This document shows, in pieces, positions 1 through 8,311 of a stretch of DNA of 38,163 nt. The notes below the pieces were generated by a model that had not been told where the DNA came from, ran no database searches, and worked only from the letters and a program-made list of their open reading frames with translations. Position 1 is the stretch's first letter; each line of letters begins with the position of its first letter. Location: positions 2,880,396-2,918,558 of the forward strand of contig NZ_JTHL01000001.1 of the NCBI RefSeq assembly GCF_000818195.1, read 5' to 3'. This stretch comes from Streptomyces sp. 150FB (GTDB lineage Bacteria > Actinomycetota > Actinomycetes > Streptomycetales > Streptomycetaceae). A program made the position numbers and the translations under genes.

Positions 1-1
1 C

Positions 2-556
2 CCCTGGACGGTGGTCCACGCACGGGCCACCCCGGCGGCGCCCGACACCCCGTCGGCCGCGAGCGCGCTGGGCGCGGCGCTGGGCAGCGCGCTGGTCGAC
101 ACGGACGGCGCGACGGTACGGATCCTCACCGACCGCGAGGTCACGCCCCAGCCGGGCTGGACGCTGGGCACGAGCACCCCGAAGGCCCCGACCGACCTCG
201 CAACGGCGAACACGGAGGCGGCACACGCCCTGGCCCACGCGGTGGCGACTCGTAAGCCCCTGGTCCACCACGCCACGATGAACGTGGGCGAAGCCTGGGG
301 CCTGAGCACACTCCTCCCCCAGCCCGAGGCCAGGGCCCACGCCCGCACCCTGCTGGCCCCACTCACGGGCCCGCTACCGGAAACCCTGCGCTGCTGGCTC
401 TCCCTGCACGGCAGTTGGGACCGCACGGCGACGACCCTGTCCGTACACCGCAACACGGTCCGCCAACGCATCGCCCGCTGCGCGACGTTGCTGAACGCGG
501 ACCTGAACGACATGGACGTACGAGCGGAACTGTGGCTGGCGCTGCGAACGCGCTGA
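2..556 (+). CDS. PucR-family transcriptional regulator, C-terminal part (5' truncated by window)
   Basis: The reading frame is open to the left edge, so the gene starts outside the window. The visible 181+ residues end in a helix-turn-helix of the PucR C-terminal type (HTH_30). The stretch WLSLHGSWDRTATTLSVHRN followed by TVRQRIARCATLLNADL has the usual form in which a long helix leads into the recognition helix with the HRNTVRQRI core. The region before it is Ala-rich and would belong to the sensor part. PucR-type proteins are DNA-binding regulators, often of purine or amine use, but the ligand cannot be read here. About 145 bases without a gene follow it. Confidence 0.8.
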   Translation, partial: PWTVVHARATPAAPDTPSAASALGAALGSALVDTDGATVRILTDREVTPQPGWTLGTSTPKAPTDLATANTEAAHALAHAVATRKPLVHHATMNVGEAWGLSTLLPQPEARAHARTLLAPLTGPLPETLRCWLSLHGSWDRTATTLSVHRNTVRQRIARCATLLNADLNDMDVRAELWLALRTR

Positions 557-700
557 AGGCGCCGTCCCTGGCGCCGGTGTCCTGAATGGCGATTGCGAAG
601 GTCACTCTGAGCTGATGAGATGACACGCAAATGATCGTGTGAGACCCCAGTGCGGGCAGGCCCACCAGGTGGGACACATAGGCACGCGGGGGGACTGTGT

Positions 701-1135
701 ATGACGGCATGGGATATCCAGCCGCAAGGTGTGCAGGGGCAGTTGAAGGTGACCGGTGGGCATGCCGGTGAGCTGGAGAAGGCGTTGAACGGGCTGGTCA
801 CCACCCTCTCGGATGCCGCTACGGCGGCGGGTACGGCGGTGCCGGGCTCGCAGGCGTCAACGCCGCTCGCGGGGCCGGTGGCGCCGGGGCACGCCGCGTT
901 GTCGCAGAAGGCGACGGGTCCGGTCGCCGGTGCGCTCGCGCAGTATCTGCACGGGCGGGAGACCGATCTCAAGGCGATGGCAGAGCGGATCCAGGCAGCC
1001 GTGCTGGGCGCGGCGAAGGCCACCAACGCCTACGTCGAAGGGGACTTGGAGGCGGCGAAGCACGCGCAGGACGCGGCCCGCACCCTGCGTCTGGATCTCC
1101 TCAAGGACAACGACCTGACCGGCGGCGGAAGATGA
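701..1135 (+). CDS. DUF6507-family small helical protein, partner of the downstream toxin
   Basis: This is a 144-aa protein beginning MTAWDIQPQGVQGQL. I recognise it as the DUF6507 family, found in Streptomyces next to large polymorphic toxins. It is Ala-rich and almost entirely helical, with a WDI motif near the N-terminus, and in size and composition resembles WXG100/EsxA-like partners of type VII secretion. That role is inferred. The ATG at 701 is chosen over an upstream in-frame start at 650 because a G-rich ribosome site (GCGGGGGGAC) sits just before it and the family starts here. Its stop overlaps the next gene's start in an ATGA, so the two are translationally coupled. Confidence 0.75.
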   Translation: MTAWDIQPQGVQGQLKVTGGHAGELEKALNGLVTTLSDAATAAGTAVPGSQASTPLAGPVAPGHAALSQKATGPVAGALAQYLHGRETDLKAMAERIQAAVLGAAKATNAYVEGDLEAAKHAQDAARTLRLDLLKDNDLTGGGR

Positions 1136-3519
1136 GCGGGGACGCGCCGGTCGATCCGGCCGAGGTGCCCGTCTTCACGGGTGATCTGCCCACGCTCGAT
1201 ACGAAGGTGAAGGCGCTGTCGGTTGACGGCAGCGCGGTCGTGGACGCCGGATCGGACGTGCACACCTCGTTCGGCGGACTGTCGGCGTTCTACAAGGCCC
1301 CGGAGGCGGACCAGTTGTTCGCCACGACCAAGCCCGTGGCCGACACGGCACTGGACCTCAGCGGGGACCTGTGCGTCATCGCCGGCGCCCTGGGCACCTA
1401 CTCCCAGGACGCCGCACCCCTGGTAGCGCGGCTGAAGCGGCTCAAGCAGGACGCCGCCGACTTCCGAACGCAGGTCGCCGACAACGACACCTGGCGCGAA
1501 GACGGCGACCTGATCGAGGAAAACCTCAACCGCCGCAACGAGATCGCCGACGTCTGGACCTCCTTCCAGGAGGTCGAACGCGCCTGCTACGCCTCGATCA
1601 TCGCCCTGGTCCCGGGCGGCAAACCGCTCAAGGTCAACGACGGCTCCAACCGGCCCGGCATGTACGGCTACGACGCCGACACCCTCAAACAGTCCAAAAG
1701 CCTGCCCTGGGGCGACGCCGTCGCGGAGTCCGTCCCCTGGTGGCAGGTCTGGGAACACGCCTACGACTTCGGCAAAGGCTTCATCGTCGACGGCGTCTGG
1801 GGCACCATCAAGGGCCTGGGCACCCTCGTCGGCGTCGACGGCTGGGACACCGCAGGCCAGGCCTGGACCGGCCTGGCACAACTCGGAACCGGCCTCGCCC
1901 TCACCAGCACCCCAGCCTTCTGGACCACCAAGGAAGCCAACCTCTCCCCCTGGCTCCGAGACTCCCGCCGAGCAGTCAAAGAGACCGGCAAAGCCCTGCT
2001 GGCCTGGGACCAGTGGAGCGAAAACCCCTCCCGCGCCGCCGGAGCCGTCACCTTCAACGTACTGACCACCATCTTCACCGACGGCACCGGAGGCGCCGCC
2101 GCCGGAGCCGGCAAAGCCGGCACCATCGCCAAAGCCATCTCCCTCGCAGGCAAGGCCAGCCGCTTCGTGGACCCGATGACCTACGCCTTCAAAGGCGCCG
2201 GCCTGGGCCTCACCAAAATCGGCGACATCACCAAAAGCCTCAAAGGCCTCGACCACATCGACATCCCCGCCCTCCCCGAAGGCACCGTCAAACTCCCCGG
2301 TGACAGCACGGCCCCCTACCTCGACCCCCAGGGCAACCTGCTCAACGAAGACGGCACCATCGCCCAACACGCCGACCAGGCCCCCAACCCCCCATCCCAA
2401 GCAGAAACCCCCCACCAAGAAACCCCAACCCGAGAACCCGCCCTGACCGGCGCCGCCAACCAAACCCATCTCCAACACACCGGCAACGGCAGCCCGGGCG
2501 GAAATGCAGGCAACCGCCTGTCTCACAGCAGCCCGGACGCCCACGTCCTCGGTGGACACCCGGACGTCTCCGGACATGGGCCCTCCGCAGACCACAACCC
2601 AGGGGATGCCGGCCGGACCGGCGCCGAAACACCAGCCGAACACTGGAATGAGGGCTCCGGAGGTGAGCACAGTGGTCATGAGCCTGAGCGTCCGCTGTCC
2701 CCCTCCGAGAAGCAGGAAATAATCCGGAACCAGGTCGAAAAAGCCAACGCAGACGAAACCTGGCGCCAAAAATATTACGAGCCGGACGGAACTCGCCGCA
2801 GTATCTATGCCAAGGACGAGAACGGTAATGTTCTCCCGAAGCTGAAAGAGACAGACACCGGCGAGTGGTACGACCCATCCGGTCGCCCCACGGCAGATGC
2901 CGAAAAATACAAGCCCATTCATCCAGTTGTCGGCACCCGAGACACAGTCCAACCCGAGCACATGCAGCTACTCGATGAGTCAGCCGCACGCCGCAGGCAG
3001 TCAGTGGATCTCGGAAATGCCGAGCGGGCTTTCAACAAGGACCCATCACCCGAAAACGCTTTGGCACTCCACGAGGCACGAGAGACATTCGGATCGGACG
3101 GGAAATACAACACCAGGGCCGGTGAAGCATACGGAGAAATTGCAGCAAAATACCATGCAATTCCAGAAAATTTCCCCGACGCCAGGGATGTGACTCCACC
3201 AGGTACAGGAAATCGGCGGTTCGATAAAATTTACGAGAACGGTGAACGCCATCTACTCGTCGAGGCCAAAGCTCCTCACGGTACGCTGAAGGATCGCGAG
3301 GGCGTGGGCACAGCAGATGGACTCCGAGTCAAGCAGGGCACACGAGAGTATATTGAGGCAACTCTTAGCGACATGGAGAGACGTCCGGGCGAGACCGCAC
3401 TCGCCTTGAAGCTCATGAGCCAACTCGAAGCGGGAAAACTGGATTATGTGCTGATCCAAGCCACCGAGAACCCCGGCCATCATTTCGGCTATACGATGAA
3501 GCACTTCGACATAGAATAA
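1132..3519 (+). CDS. Polymorphic toxin with C-terminal PD-(D/E)xK-like nuclease domain
   Basis: This 795-aa protein has three parts. Residues 1 to about 430 are a helical, Ala-rich delivery region, including a coiled stretch around residues 85-160 resembling WXG/LXG-type regions. Residues about 425-530 are a low-complexity linker rich in Pro, His, Asn and Gly. The C-terminal 250 residues are charged and soluble. The last about 100 residues look like a restriction-endonuclease fold: D698 in FDKIY, then E711-A-K713 in LLVEAK give the D...ExK pattern. I infer that this tip is the toxic nuclease. The downstream Imm49-type gene supports a toxin-immunity role. There is no classical signal peptide, so type VII-like export is likely but unproven. 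Base use changes after about 2700, with many A/T-ending codons (AAA, AAT, ATA), as expected for a swapped toxin tip. Confidence 0.8.
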   Translation: MSGDAPVDPAEVPVFTGDLPTLDTKVKALSVDGSAVVDAGSDVHTSFGGLSAFYKAPEADQLFATTKPVADTALDLSGDLCVIAGALGTYSQDAAPLVARLKRLKQDAADFRTQVADNDTWREDGDLIEENLNRRNEIADVWTSFQEVERACYASIIALVPGGKPLKVNDGSNRPGMYGYDADTLKQSKSLPWGDAVAESVPWWQVWEHAYDFGKGFIVDGVWGTIKGLGTLVGVDGWDTAGQAWTGLAQLGTGLALTSTPAFWTTKEANLSPWLRDSRRAVKETGKALLAWDQWSENPSRAAGAVTFNVLTTIFTDGTGGAAAGAGKAGTIAKAISLAGKASRFVDPMTYAFKGAGLGLTKIGDITKSLKGLDHIDIPALPEGTVKLPGDSTAPYLDPQGNLLNEDGTIAQHADQAPNPPSQAETPHQETPTREPALTGAANQTHLQHTGNGSPGGNAGNRLSHSSPDAHVLGGHPDVSGHGPSADHNPGDAGRTGAETPAEHWNEGSGGEHSGHEPERPLSPSEKQEIIRNQVEKANADETWRQKYYEPDGTRRSIYAKDENGNVLPKLKETDTGEWYDPSGRPTADAEKYKPIHPVVGTRDTVQPEHMQLLDESAARRRQSVDLGNAERAFNKDPSPENALALHEARETFGSDGKYNTRAGEAYGEIAAKYHAIPENFPDARDVTPPGTGNRRFDKIYENGERHLLVEAKAPHGTLKDREGVGTADGLRVKQGTREYIEATLSDMERRPGETALALKLMSQLEAGKLDYVLIQATENPGHHFGYTMKHFDIE

Positions 3520-3532
3520 AGGGGATCACACG

Positions 3533-4393
3533 GTGCCTACAACTGTAACCCGTCACGAATACCCCACCGACAATGTGGCGGAGAGCGCGGAACTTCTGCG
3601 TAAGACAGTACTCCAAAAAATCGATGGGCTCGACGGGGATCCGAATAATCTCGGCCGGGCCTTCCATCTGGCACTCACCGAGGCTGAATTCCGATGTGCG
3701 CTGGATCCGGTAGCGGGTGACGCCCCGACCTGGCGGGCATGGGTCTCGTCCATGCAGATCAGTTCCGCGATATTCGCCGTCGCATCCGCCACCGATGGTG
3801 ACGTCGAGGCTCGCATCGCAGGGAAGATCAGGTCCTTCGAACCTTCGGGTCCTCTCCGCAGCGCCAGTGCGGGAAACTGGATCAAGGCGTTCTGGCTTGC
3901 CATCATCTGCCGCGAACAAGGCCGGATGACAGATCTGTGCAAAGTACCGCTCTCATTGTTGCGTGGATCCGGTGGAGAATACGACGAGTACATCTACGCC
4001 TGGATCGACACCCTGCAAAGTTACTGGCTCGGCCACAGTGACGTGGGCGACAAATTGGTGACCGCAGTCCGGGGCACCGACCCAGAGAATGTGGAAATCG
4101 CCAGCCGTGAACTAATGGACAAAATTCTCTATCCGCCGCTCGATCTTTTTTACCGGTATCTACGTCAAGACCAGGAGCAGTTCAACGCCGCCCTGATCGA
4201 GTCTGTGACATGGCACAAGGAGTACTGGACCGGGGACTCGGACCGCGCCCTGAGTAGCGAAGGCCTGGTCGCGCTGGGCCCATTGGCGATGGCCTGCCTT
4301 GCTCACGACGCGGGTTTCCCGCTAGCGGTCGAGTCCTACTACTTGCCCAAGGCTCTCCTGGAGGGCGCATGGGTCGGTGAGTTCGAAACGTGA
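3533..4393 (+). CDS. Immunity protein of the Imm49 family
   Basis: This 286-aa soluble protein starts at a GTG 13 bases after the toxin stop, with AAAGGGGAT as ribosome site. The C-terminal motif DRALSSEGLVALGPLAMACL followed by AHDAGFPLAVESYYLPKALL is what I know from Imm49 proteins in Streptomyces toxin loci. The fold is mainly helical with no membrane segment. It is expected to bind and neutralise the nuclease tip of the preceding toxin in the producing cell. Codon use is less GC-biased than in the surrounding genes and matches the toxin C-terminus, so the two appear to have moved together. The family call is from recall of its conserved tail, and the pairing is inferred from adjacency. 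Confidence 0.82.
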   Translation: MPTTVTRHEYPTDNVAESAELLRKTVLQKIDGLDGDPNNLGRAFHLALTEAEFRCALDPVAGDAPTWRAWVSSMQISSAIFAVASATDGDVEARIAGKIRSFEPSGPLRSASAGNWIKAFWLAIICREQGRMTDLCKVPLSLLRGSGGEYDEYIYAWIDTLQSYWLGHSDVGDKLVTAVRGTDPENVEIASRELMDKILYPPLDLFYRYLRQDQEQFNAALIESVTWHKEYWTGDSDRALSSEGLVALGPLAMACLAHDAGFPLAVESYYLPKALLEGAWVGEFET

Positions 4394-4617
4394 GCGGAAG
4401 CCGGTCGATGCCGAGGCCGAGTACCTTCCCCCTGCTCCGGTGAAGCGCAGTTGGGTGGGCGAGCACGACACCTGACTGAATGCTGCTCGGGTTCCGCGGT
4501 GGGCAGCGGCCGGTCGGGGCCGTGCTTCGGATCACCCTGGACACTCCGGTGAACCGCCCGGTAACTTGTACTGAGCAAGCGCTTAGGCAATGGAGAGCTA
4601 CCGAAGGAGCGGGTCCC
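4394..4617 (+). other. Intergenic stretch with promoter of acyl-CoA dehydrogenase and a short open remnant
   Basis: These 224 bases hold no confident gene. A short open frame overlapping the immunity stop runs to a stop at 4473-4475 and reads KPVDAEAEYLPPAPVKRSWV near its end. It looks protein-like but has no start of its own. The second half carries a candidate operator at 4571-4587 and the ribosome site GAAGGAG before the next gene. Confidence 0.4.
4571..4587. promoter_or_regulatory. Candidate TetR-type operator before acyl-CoA dehydrogenase
   Basis: CTGAGCAAGCGCTTAGG contains the 8-bp palindrome AAGCGCTT with partly symmetric flanks. It lies 31-47 bases upstream of the GTG at 4618. It resembles boxes of TetR regulators of fatty acid or steroid breakdown; the KstR2 box AnCAAGnnCTTGnT is close, with two deviations. 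The regulator that binds it is not identified. Confidence 0.4.
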
Positions 4618-5775
4618 GTGCGCCGTACCGTTTACAACGAGGACCACGAGGCGTTCCGGGAGACCATCCGCGCCTTCATCGAGGCCGAGGTCGTGCCCGT
4701 CTACGACGAGTGGTACGCCGCGGGCACAGCGCCGCGTGACTTCTACTACAAGCTCGGTGAGCTGGGCATCTTCGGCATCGAGGTGCCCGAGGAGTACGGC
4801 GGGGCCGGCGAGGAGTCCTTCAAGTTCCAGGCGATCATCTCCGAGGAGTGCGCCCGCGCCGGCGTGTCCTTCGGTGGCTCCGGCGTGCATGTCGCGCTGT
4901 GCCTGCCGTACCTCAAGGCGTACGCGACGGACGAGCAGAAGAAGCGCTGGCTGCCGGACTTCGTCAGTGGGCGTTCGATGTACGCCATAGCCATGACCGA
5001 GCCGGGTACCGGTTCCGACCTGGCCGGTATGAAGACCACCGCCAAGCTCTCCGCCGACGGTACGCACTACGTGCTCAACGGCTCGAAGACCTTCATCACC
5101 GGCGGCGTCCACGCCGACCGCGTCATCGTCTGCGCCCGTACCTCGCCCGCGACCGCCGAGGACCGGCGCTTCGGTATCTCGCTGCTCGTCGTGGACACGA
5201 AGTCCGAGGGGTACGCGGTCGGGCGCAAGCTCGACAAGCTGGGCCTGAAGACCTCCGACACGGCCGAGCTGTCCTTCACCGACGTCAAGGTCCCGGTCGA
5301 GGACCTGCTCGGCGAGGAGAACAAGGGCTTCTCGTACCTGGGCCAGAACCTCCCGCAGGAGCGCCTCGGTATCGCCGTCGGCGCGTACGCGCAGGCCGCG
5401 GCCGCCGTGCGGTTCGCGCAGGCGTACGTGCAGGACCGTACGGTCTTCGGCAAGAGTGTGGCGTCGTTCCAGAACACCAAGTTCGAACTGGCCGCCTGCA
5501 AGGCCGAGGTCGACGCCGCCGAGGCCGTCTGTGACCGCGCGCTCGAAGCCCACGACCTGGGCGAACTGACCGCGGCCGAGGCCGCTTCCGCGAAGCTCTT
5601 CACCACCGAGGTCGCACACCGCGTGATCGACAAGTGCCTTCAGTTGCACGGCGGTTACGGCTACATGAATGAGTACCCGATCGCCCGCCTCTACGCCGAC
5701 AACCGCGTCAACCGCATCTACGGTGGCACCAGCGAGGTCATGAAGATGATCATCGCCAAGTCCATGGGTCTTTAA
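4618..5775 (+). CDS. Acyl-CoA dehydrogenase, long-chain type active site
   Basis: This 385-aa flavoenzyme would oxidise an acyl-CoA to the trans-2-enoyl-CoA, passing electrons to ETF. It has the three family blocks: helical N-terminus, beta domain with YAIAMTEPGTGSDLAG, and C-terminal helical domain with LQLHGGYGYMNEYP. The position that holds the catalytic Glu in medium-chain enzymes is Gly here (RIYGGTSEVM). Instead E248 lies in LPQERL, as in long-chain acyl-CoA dehydrogenases. The GTG at 4618 is chosen because GAAGGAG lies 9-15 bases upstream and the family starts near here; an in-frame ATG at 4480 would add unrelated residues. The thioesterase gene follows after 37 bases and is probably co-transcribed. 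Confidence 0.93.
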   Translation: MRRTVYNEDHEAFRETIRAFIEAEVVPVYDEWYAAGTAPRDFYYKLGELGIFGIEVPEEYGGAGEESFKFQAIISEECARAGVSFGGSGVHVALCLPYLKAYATDEQKKRWLPDFVSGRSMYAIAMTEPGTGSDLAGMKTTAKLSADGTHYVLNGSKTFITGGVHADRVIVCARTSPATAEDRRFGISLLVVDTKSEGYAVGRKLDKLGLKTSDTAELSFTDVKVPVEDLLGEENKGFSYLGQNLPQERLGIAVGAYAQAAAAVRFAQAYVQDRTVFGKSVASFQNTKFELAACKAEVDAAEAVCDRALEAHDLGELTAAEAASAKLFTTEVAHRVIDKCLQLHGGYGYMNEYPIARLYADNRVNRIYGGTSEVMKMIIAKSMGL

Positions 5776-5776
5776 C

Positions 5777-5802
5777 CAGTAGTAGTAAGTAGTAAGCGGT
5801 AG
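5777..5802 (+). repeat. Short iterated AGTAGTA/AGTAAGC repeat in the acdH-tesB gap
   Basis: The 37-base gap between the acyl-CoA dehydrogenase stop and the thioesterase start contains iterated copies of AGTAGTA and AGTAAG with a period of about 7. It is AT-rich for this genome, and no clear Shine-Dalgarno is visible apart from CGGGAA. It may be a replication-slippage tract in a spacer. Confidence 0.5.
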
Positions 5803-5812
5803 TCGGGAACAT

Positions 5813-6724
5813 ATGAATTCAGCACTGGAGTCCCTGCTCGCTCTGCTCGACCTCGAGCGGATCGAGCAGGACATCTTCCGCGGCGTGAGCCACTCGTCGG
5901 TCGTGCCGCGCGTCTTCGGCGGTCAGGTCGCCGCGCAGGCGCTGGTCGCCGCCGGCCGTACGGTGCCCGACGACCGTACGGCGCACTCCCTGCACGCGTA
6001 CTTCCTGCGCCCCGGCGACCCGGGAGCGCCGATCGTCTACACCGTCGACCGCATCCGCGACGGGCGCTCGTTCACCACGCGCCGCGTCGTCGCCGTCCAG
6101 CACGGCCAGCCGATCTTCCACCTGTCGGCGTCGTTCCAGACGTACGAGGAAGGCCTGGACCACCAGGCGGAGATGCCGGCGTCGCCCGACCCCGAGACGC
6201 TTCCCACGGCGGCCGAACTGCTGCCGCGCTACGCGGACGCGTTCGTCGATCCCGTCGTCGTCGACCGGCTTCTGGAGACCCGGGCGGCGGTCGATCTGCG
6301 GTACGTGGACGCGCCGCCGTACGGCACGGTGGGGCAGCCGCGCGAACCGCGCTCGCAGGTGTGGTTCCGTACGGACGGCAAGCTGGCGGACGACCCGCTG
6401 CTCCATGTCTGCCTGGCCACGTACGTCTCCGACATGACCCTGCTCGACTCGGTGCTGCTCGCCCACGGGCGGGGCGGCTGGGCGGTCGGCGATGTGGTGG
6501 GCGCGAGCCTGGACCACGCGATGTGGTTCCACCGGCCGTTCCGCGCCGACGAGTGGCTGCTGTACGACCAGGAGTCGCCGTCGGCCGCCGGCGGGCGCGG
6601 TCTCGGACAGGCGCGGATCTTCACGCAGGACGGGCGGCTGGCGATCTCGGTGATCCAGGAGGGCGTGGTGCGGGTTCCCCGGGACGAGGTTCGGCGGGAC
6701 GAGGCTCGGCGGGACCACGGTTGA
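5813..6724 (+). CDS. tesB: Acyl-CoA thioesterase II (TesB family)
   Basis: This 303-aa protein carries two hot-dog domains and hydrolyses acyl-CoA to free acid and CoA. The first domain includes VFGGQVAAQALVAAGRTV and SLHAYFLRPGDP; the second includes LATYVSDMTLLDSVLLAHG and SLDHAMWFHRPFRADEWLLY. By comparison with E. coli TesB the catalytic residues are D207 (YVSDM), S232 (SLDH, Thr in E. coli) and Q282 (VIQEG). Length fits the family (about 290 aa). The C-terminal tail of repeated R-R-D-E-A/V residues is low complexity. It follows the acyl-CoA dehydrogenase closely, so it may release CoA from the same acyl substrates. Confidence 0.92.
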   Translation: MNSALESLLALLDLERIEQDIFRGVSHSSVVPRVFGGQVAAQALVAAGRTVPDDRTAHSLHAYFLRPGDPGAPIVYTVDRIRDGRSFTTRRVVAVQHGQPIFHLSASFQTYEEGLDHQAEMPASPDPETLPTAAELLPRYADAFVDPVVVDRLLETRAAVDLRYVDAPPYGTVGQPREPRSQVWFRTDGKLADDPLLHVCLATYVSDMTLLDSVLLAHGRGGWAVGDVVGASLDHAMWFHRPFRADEWLLYDQESPSAAGGRGLGQARIFTQDGRLAISVIQEGVVRVPRDEVRRDEARRDHG

Positions 6725-6770
6725 CGGACCGTGGCTGGGAGGCGAAGTGTCCGGTGTACCGGGACCGACG

Positions 6771-7556
6771 TCAGCCGGTGGCGAGGCCCGCCTGGTCCAG
6801 CAAGTAGGCCGTCATCGGGTCGTAGAAGCGCGGGTCGGTGACATGGTCGTCCAGCGGGACCGTGACCAGGAGAGTGCCCTCCGCCTCCCCGATGAAGAGC
6901 GCGGGGTCGTTGCAGTCCGCGTATCCGATCGAGTCCAGACCCCGCTGCCCCGCGCAGCCCGCCCATCCGTGGTCCGCCACGACCAGGTCCGGCTGGGGCC
7001 GGCCGGCGCGCTCCAGGCCGTCCAGGATCGCGCGCATCGGCTCCGGCGAGTGGGTGTGCCACAGAGTCGCGCCGCGCTCCAGCATCGCGACGTCGGCGAA
7101 CTGGAAGACCATGCCCTCGTCGGCGGTGAGCCCGCCGGGGATCTGTACGACCTCGCAGCCGGCTCTCCGTACGGCATCGGCCGTCTGCCGGTGGACGTCC
7201 AGCAGCCCGCCGGGGTGACCGGTCGCGAACAGTACGCGCTCCTGCCCCGAGACCGCCTTGCGCAGCCGCTCCGCCATCCGTTCCAGGCCGTCGACGGTCA
7301 GCTCGGGATCGATGGTGTCCTGCCCCGCCCTGTGCTCGTGGTCGTCGCTGACCCCGCACCGCTCGGCCATGACGGCGAGCACGTCCTGCTCGTCGGTCCA
7401 GCGGTCGCCGAGTTCCAGACCCAGCCAGTAGTGGCGGTCACCGTTGGCGAGCCTGCGGTAGTGGGAGAGGTTGTTGTCGCGGGGCGTGGCGACGTCTCCG
7501 GCGATACGGGTACGGACCAGGTGGTCGACAAGGGCGGCGCGGCTGGGTATCGGCAT
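6771..7556 (-). CDS. Putative phosphatase, conserved in Streptomyces
   Basis: This 261-aa soluble protein matches a Streptomyces family generally annotated as phosphatase. Conserved-looking stretches include RDNNLSHYRRLANGDRHYWL, VLFATGHPGGLLDVHR, GATLWHTHS and VVADHGWAGCAGQRG, the last resembling metal- or nucleotide-binding loops with Asp and His. The substrate is unknown and I see no classic HAD (DxDxT) motif. It is tail-to-tail with tesB, with a 46-base gap. Its promoter lies in the gap upstream of the peroxiredoxin, so the two are divergently transcribed. The functional call rests on remembered family annotation rather than on a recognised catalytic motif. Confidence 0.6.
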   Translation of the reverse strand: MPIPSRAALVDHLVRTRIAGDVATPRDNNLSHYRRLANGDRHYWLGLELGDRWTDEQDVLAVMAERCGVSDDHEHRAGQDTIDPELTVDGLERMAERLRKAVSGQERVLFATGHPGGLLDVHRQTADAVRRAGCEVVQIPGGLTADEGMVFQFADVAMLERGATLWHTHSPEPMRAILDGLERAGRPQPDLVVADHGWAGCAGQRGLDSIGYADCNDPALFIGEAEGTLLVTVPLDDHVTDPRFYDPMTAYLLDQAGLATG

Positions 7557-7825
7557 GAGCCCATTGTGCCGTCAGGTGCGGTCGGTATGCCGCTCGTCCC
7601 GGTCCCCGGACAGGTCGTACGGATCACACGTGCCGCCCGGCGCTCGGCCGCCGATCCCCGGGGACACGTCCGGCGGTCCCGGGGGAGGGCGGTGGCGGGA
7701 GGTCCGGATGCGGGTGATGCACTGTTCCCCGGTCCGCTTTTCTGTTCTTTCTTCTGTTCTTCCCGCGCCGAAACCCCGCGCCGAAACCCCGTACCGAATC
7801 CATGTCATCCATGTAGGAGTGTCCC
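7557..7825. promoter_or_regulatory. Divergent promoter region, phosphatase / peroxiredoxin, with tandem repeats
   Basis: This 269-base region separates divergent genes. It contains a T-rich tract with two copies of TTCTGTTCTT (about 7739-7762), then two perfect tandem copies of GCGCCGAAACCCC at 7765-7777 and 7778-7790. TAGGAGT at 7814-7820 is the ribosome site of the peroxiredoxin. No redox-regulator box was recognised. Confidence 0.5.
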
Positions 7826-8311
7826 GTGGCAGCTTCGCCCGACCTTGGCAGTCAGATCGGCAACTTCACTCTTCCGGGCGGTGTTCTCGACGGCGACACG
7901 TTCGTACGGCGTGACTACCGCCTCGACGAACGGCGGGGCCACCCCCTCGTACTCGCCTTCTACCCCGGCGACGACACGACCGTCTGCACCAAGCAGATGT
8001 GCTCGTACTCCAGCGGCCTGGAGTCCTTCACCGAACTGGGCGCCGAGGTCTGGGGCGTCAGTCCCCAGGACGTCGACAGCCACGAGGCGTTCGCACGCAA
8101 GTACGACCTGCGGTTTCCGCTGCTCGCCGACACCGACCGTGACGTCGCGAAGGCCTTCGGGATCGCGGCGCCCGGGATCGGACTGCGCAGGTCCGTGTTC
8201 CTGATCGCTCCCGACGGCACGCTGCACTGGAAGCATGTCGCGCTGCTCGGGGCCACGTTCCAGTCCGTCGACACGCTCTCCCGCGAGCTGGCGGGGCTCA
8301 AGACCGCCTGA
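7826..8311 (+). CDS. bcp: Thioredoxin-dependent peroxiredoxin, BCP type
   Basis: This 161-aa cytoplasmic peroxidase reduces H2O2 and organic hydroperoxides using thiols. The active-site segment FYPGDDTTVCTKQMCSY carries the peroxidatic Cys54, preceded by the P-x-x-x-T-x-x-C pattern, and a second Cys59 five residues later, the atypical two-Cys arrangement of E. coli BCP. The remaining thioredoxin fold follows (VWGVSPQDVDSHEAFARKY, LIAPDGTL). The GTG at 7826 has TAGGAGT six bases upstream. The 3' end overlaps the 3' end of the convergent TetR gene by 14 bases. Confidence 0.9.
   Translation: MAASPDLGSQIGNFTLPGGVLDGDTFVRRDYRLDERRGHPLVLAFYPGDDTTVCTKQMCSYSSGLESFTELGAEVWGVSPQDVDSHEAFARKYDLRFPLLADTDRDVAKAFGIAAPGIGLRRSVFLIAPDGTLHWKHVALLGATFQSVDTLSRELAGLKTA

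Noticed and set aside
1030..2961. 643-aa minus-strand frame opposite the toxin gene
   Set aside because: Gly/Val-rich antisense of a coding strand with clear start, ribosome site and gene coupling.
7765..7790. Two 13-bp repeats considered as an attachment or integration site
   Set aside because: Direct tandem pair in a promoter, with no integrase or tRNA nearby.
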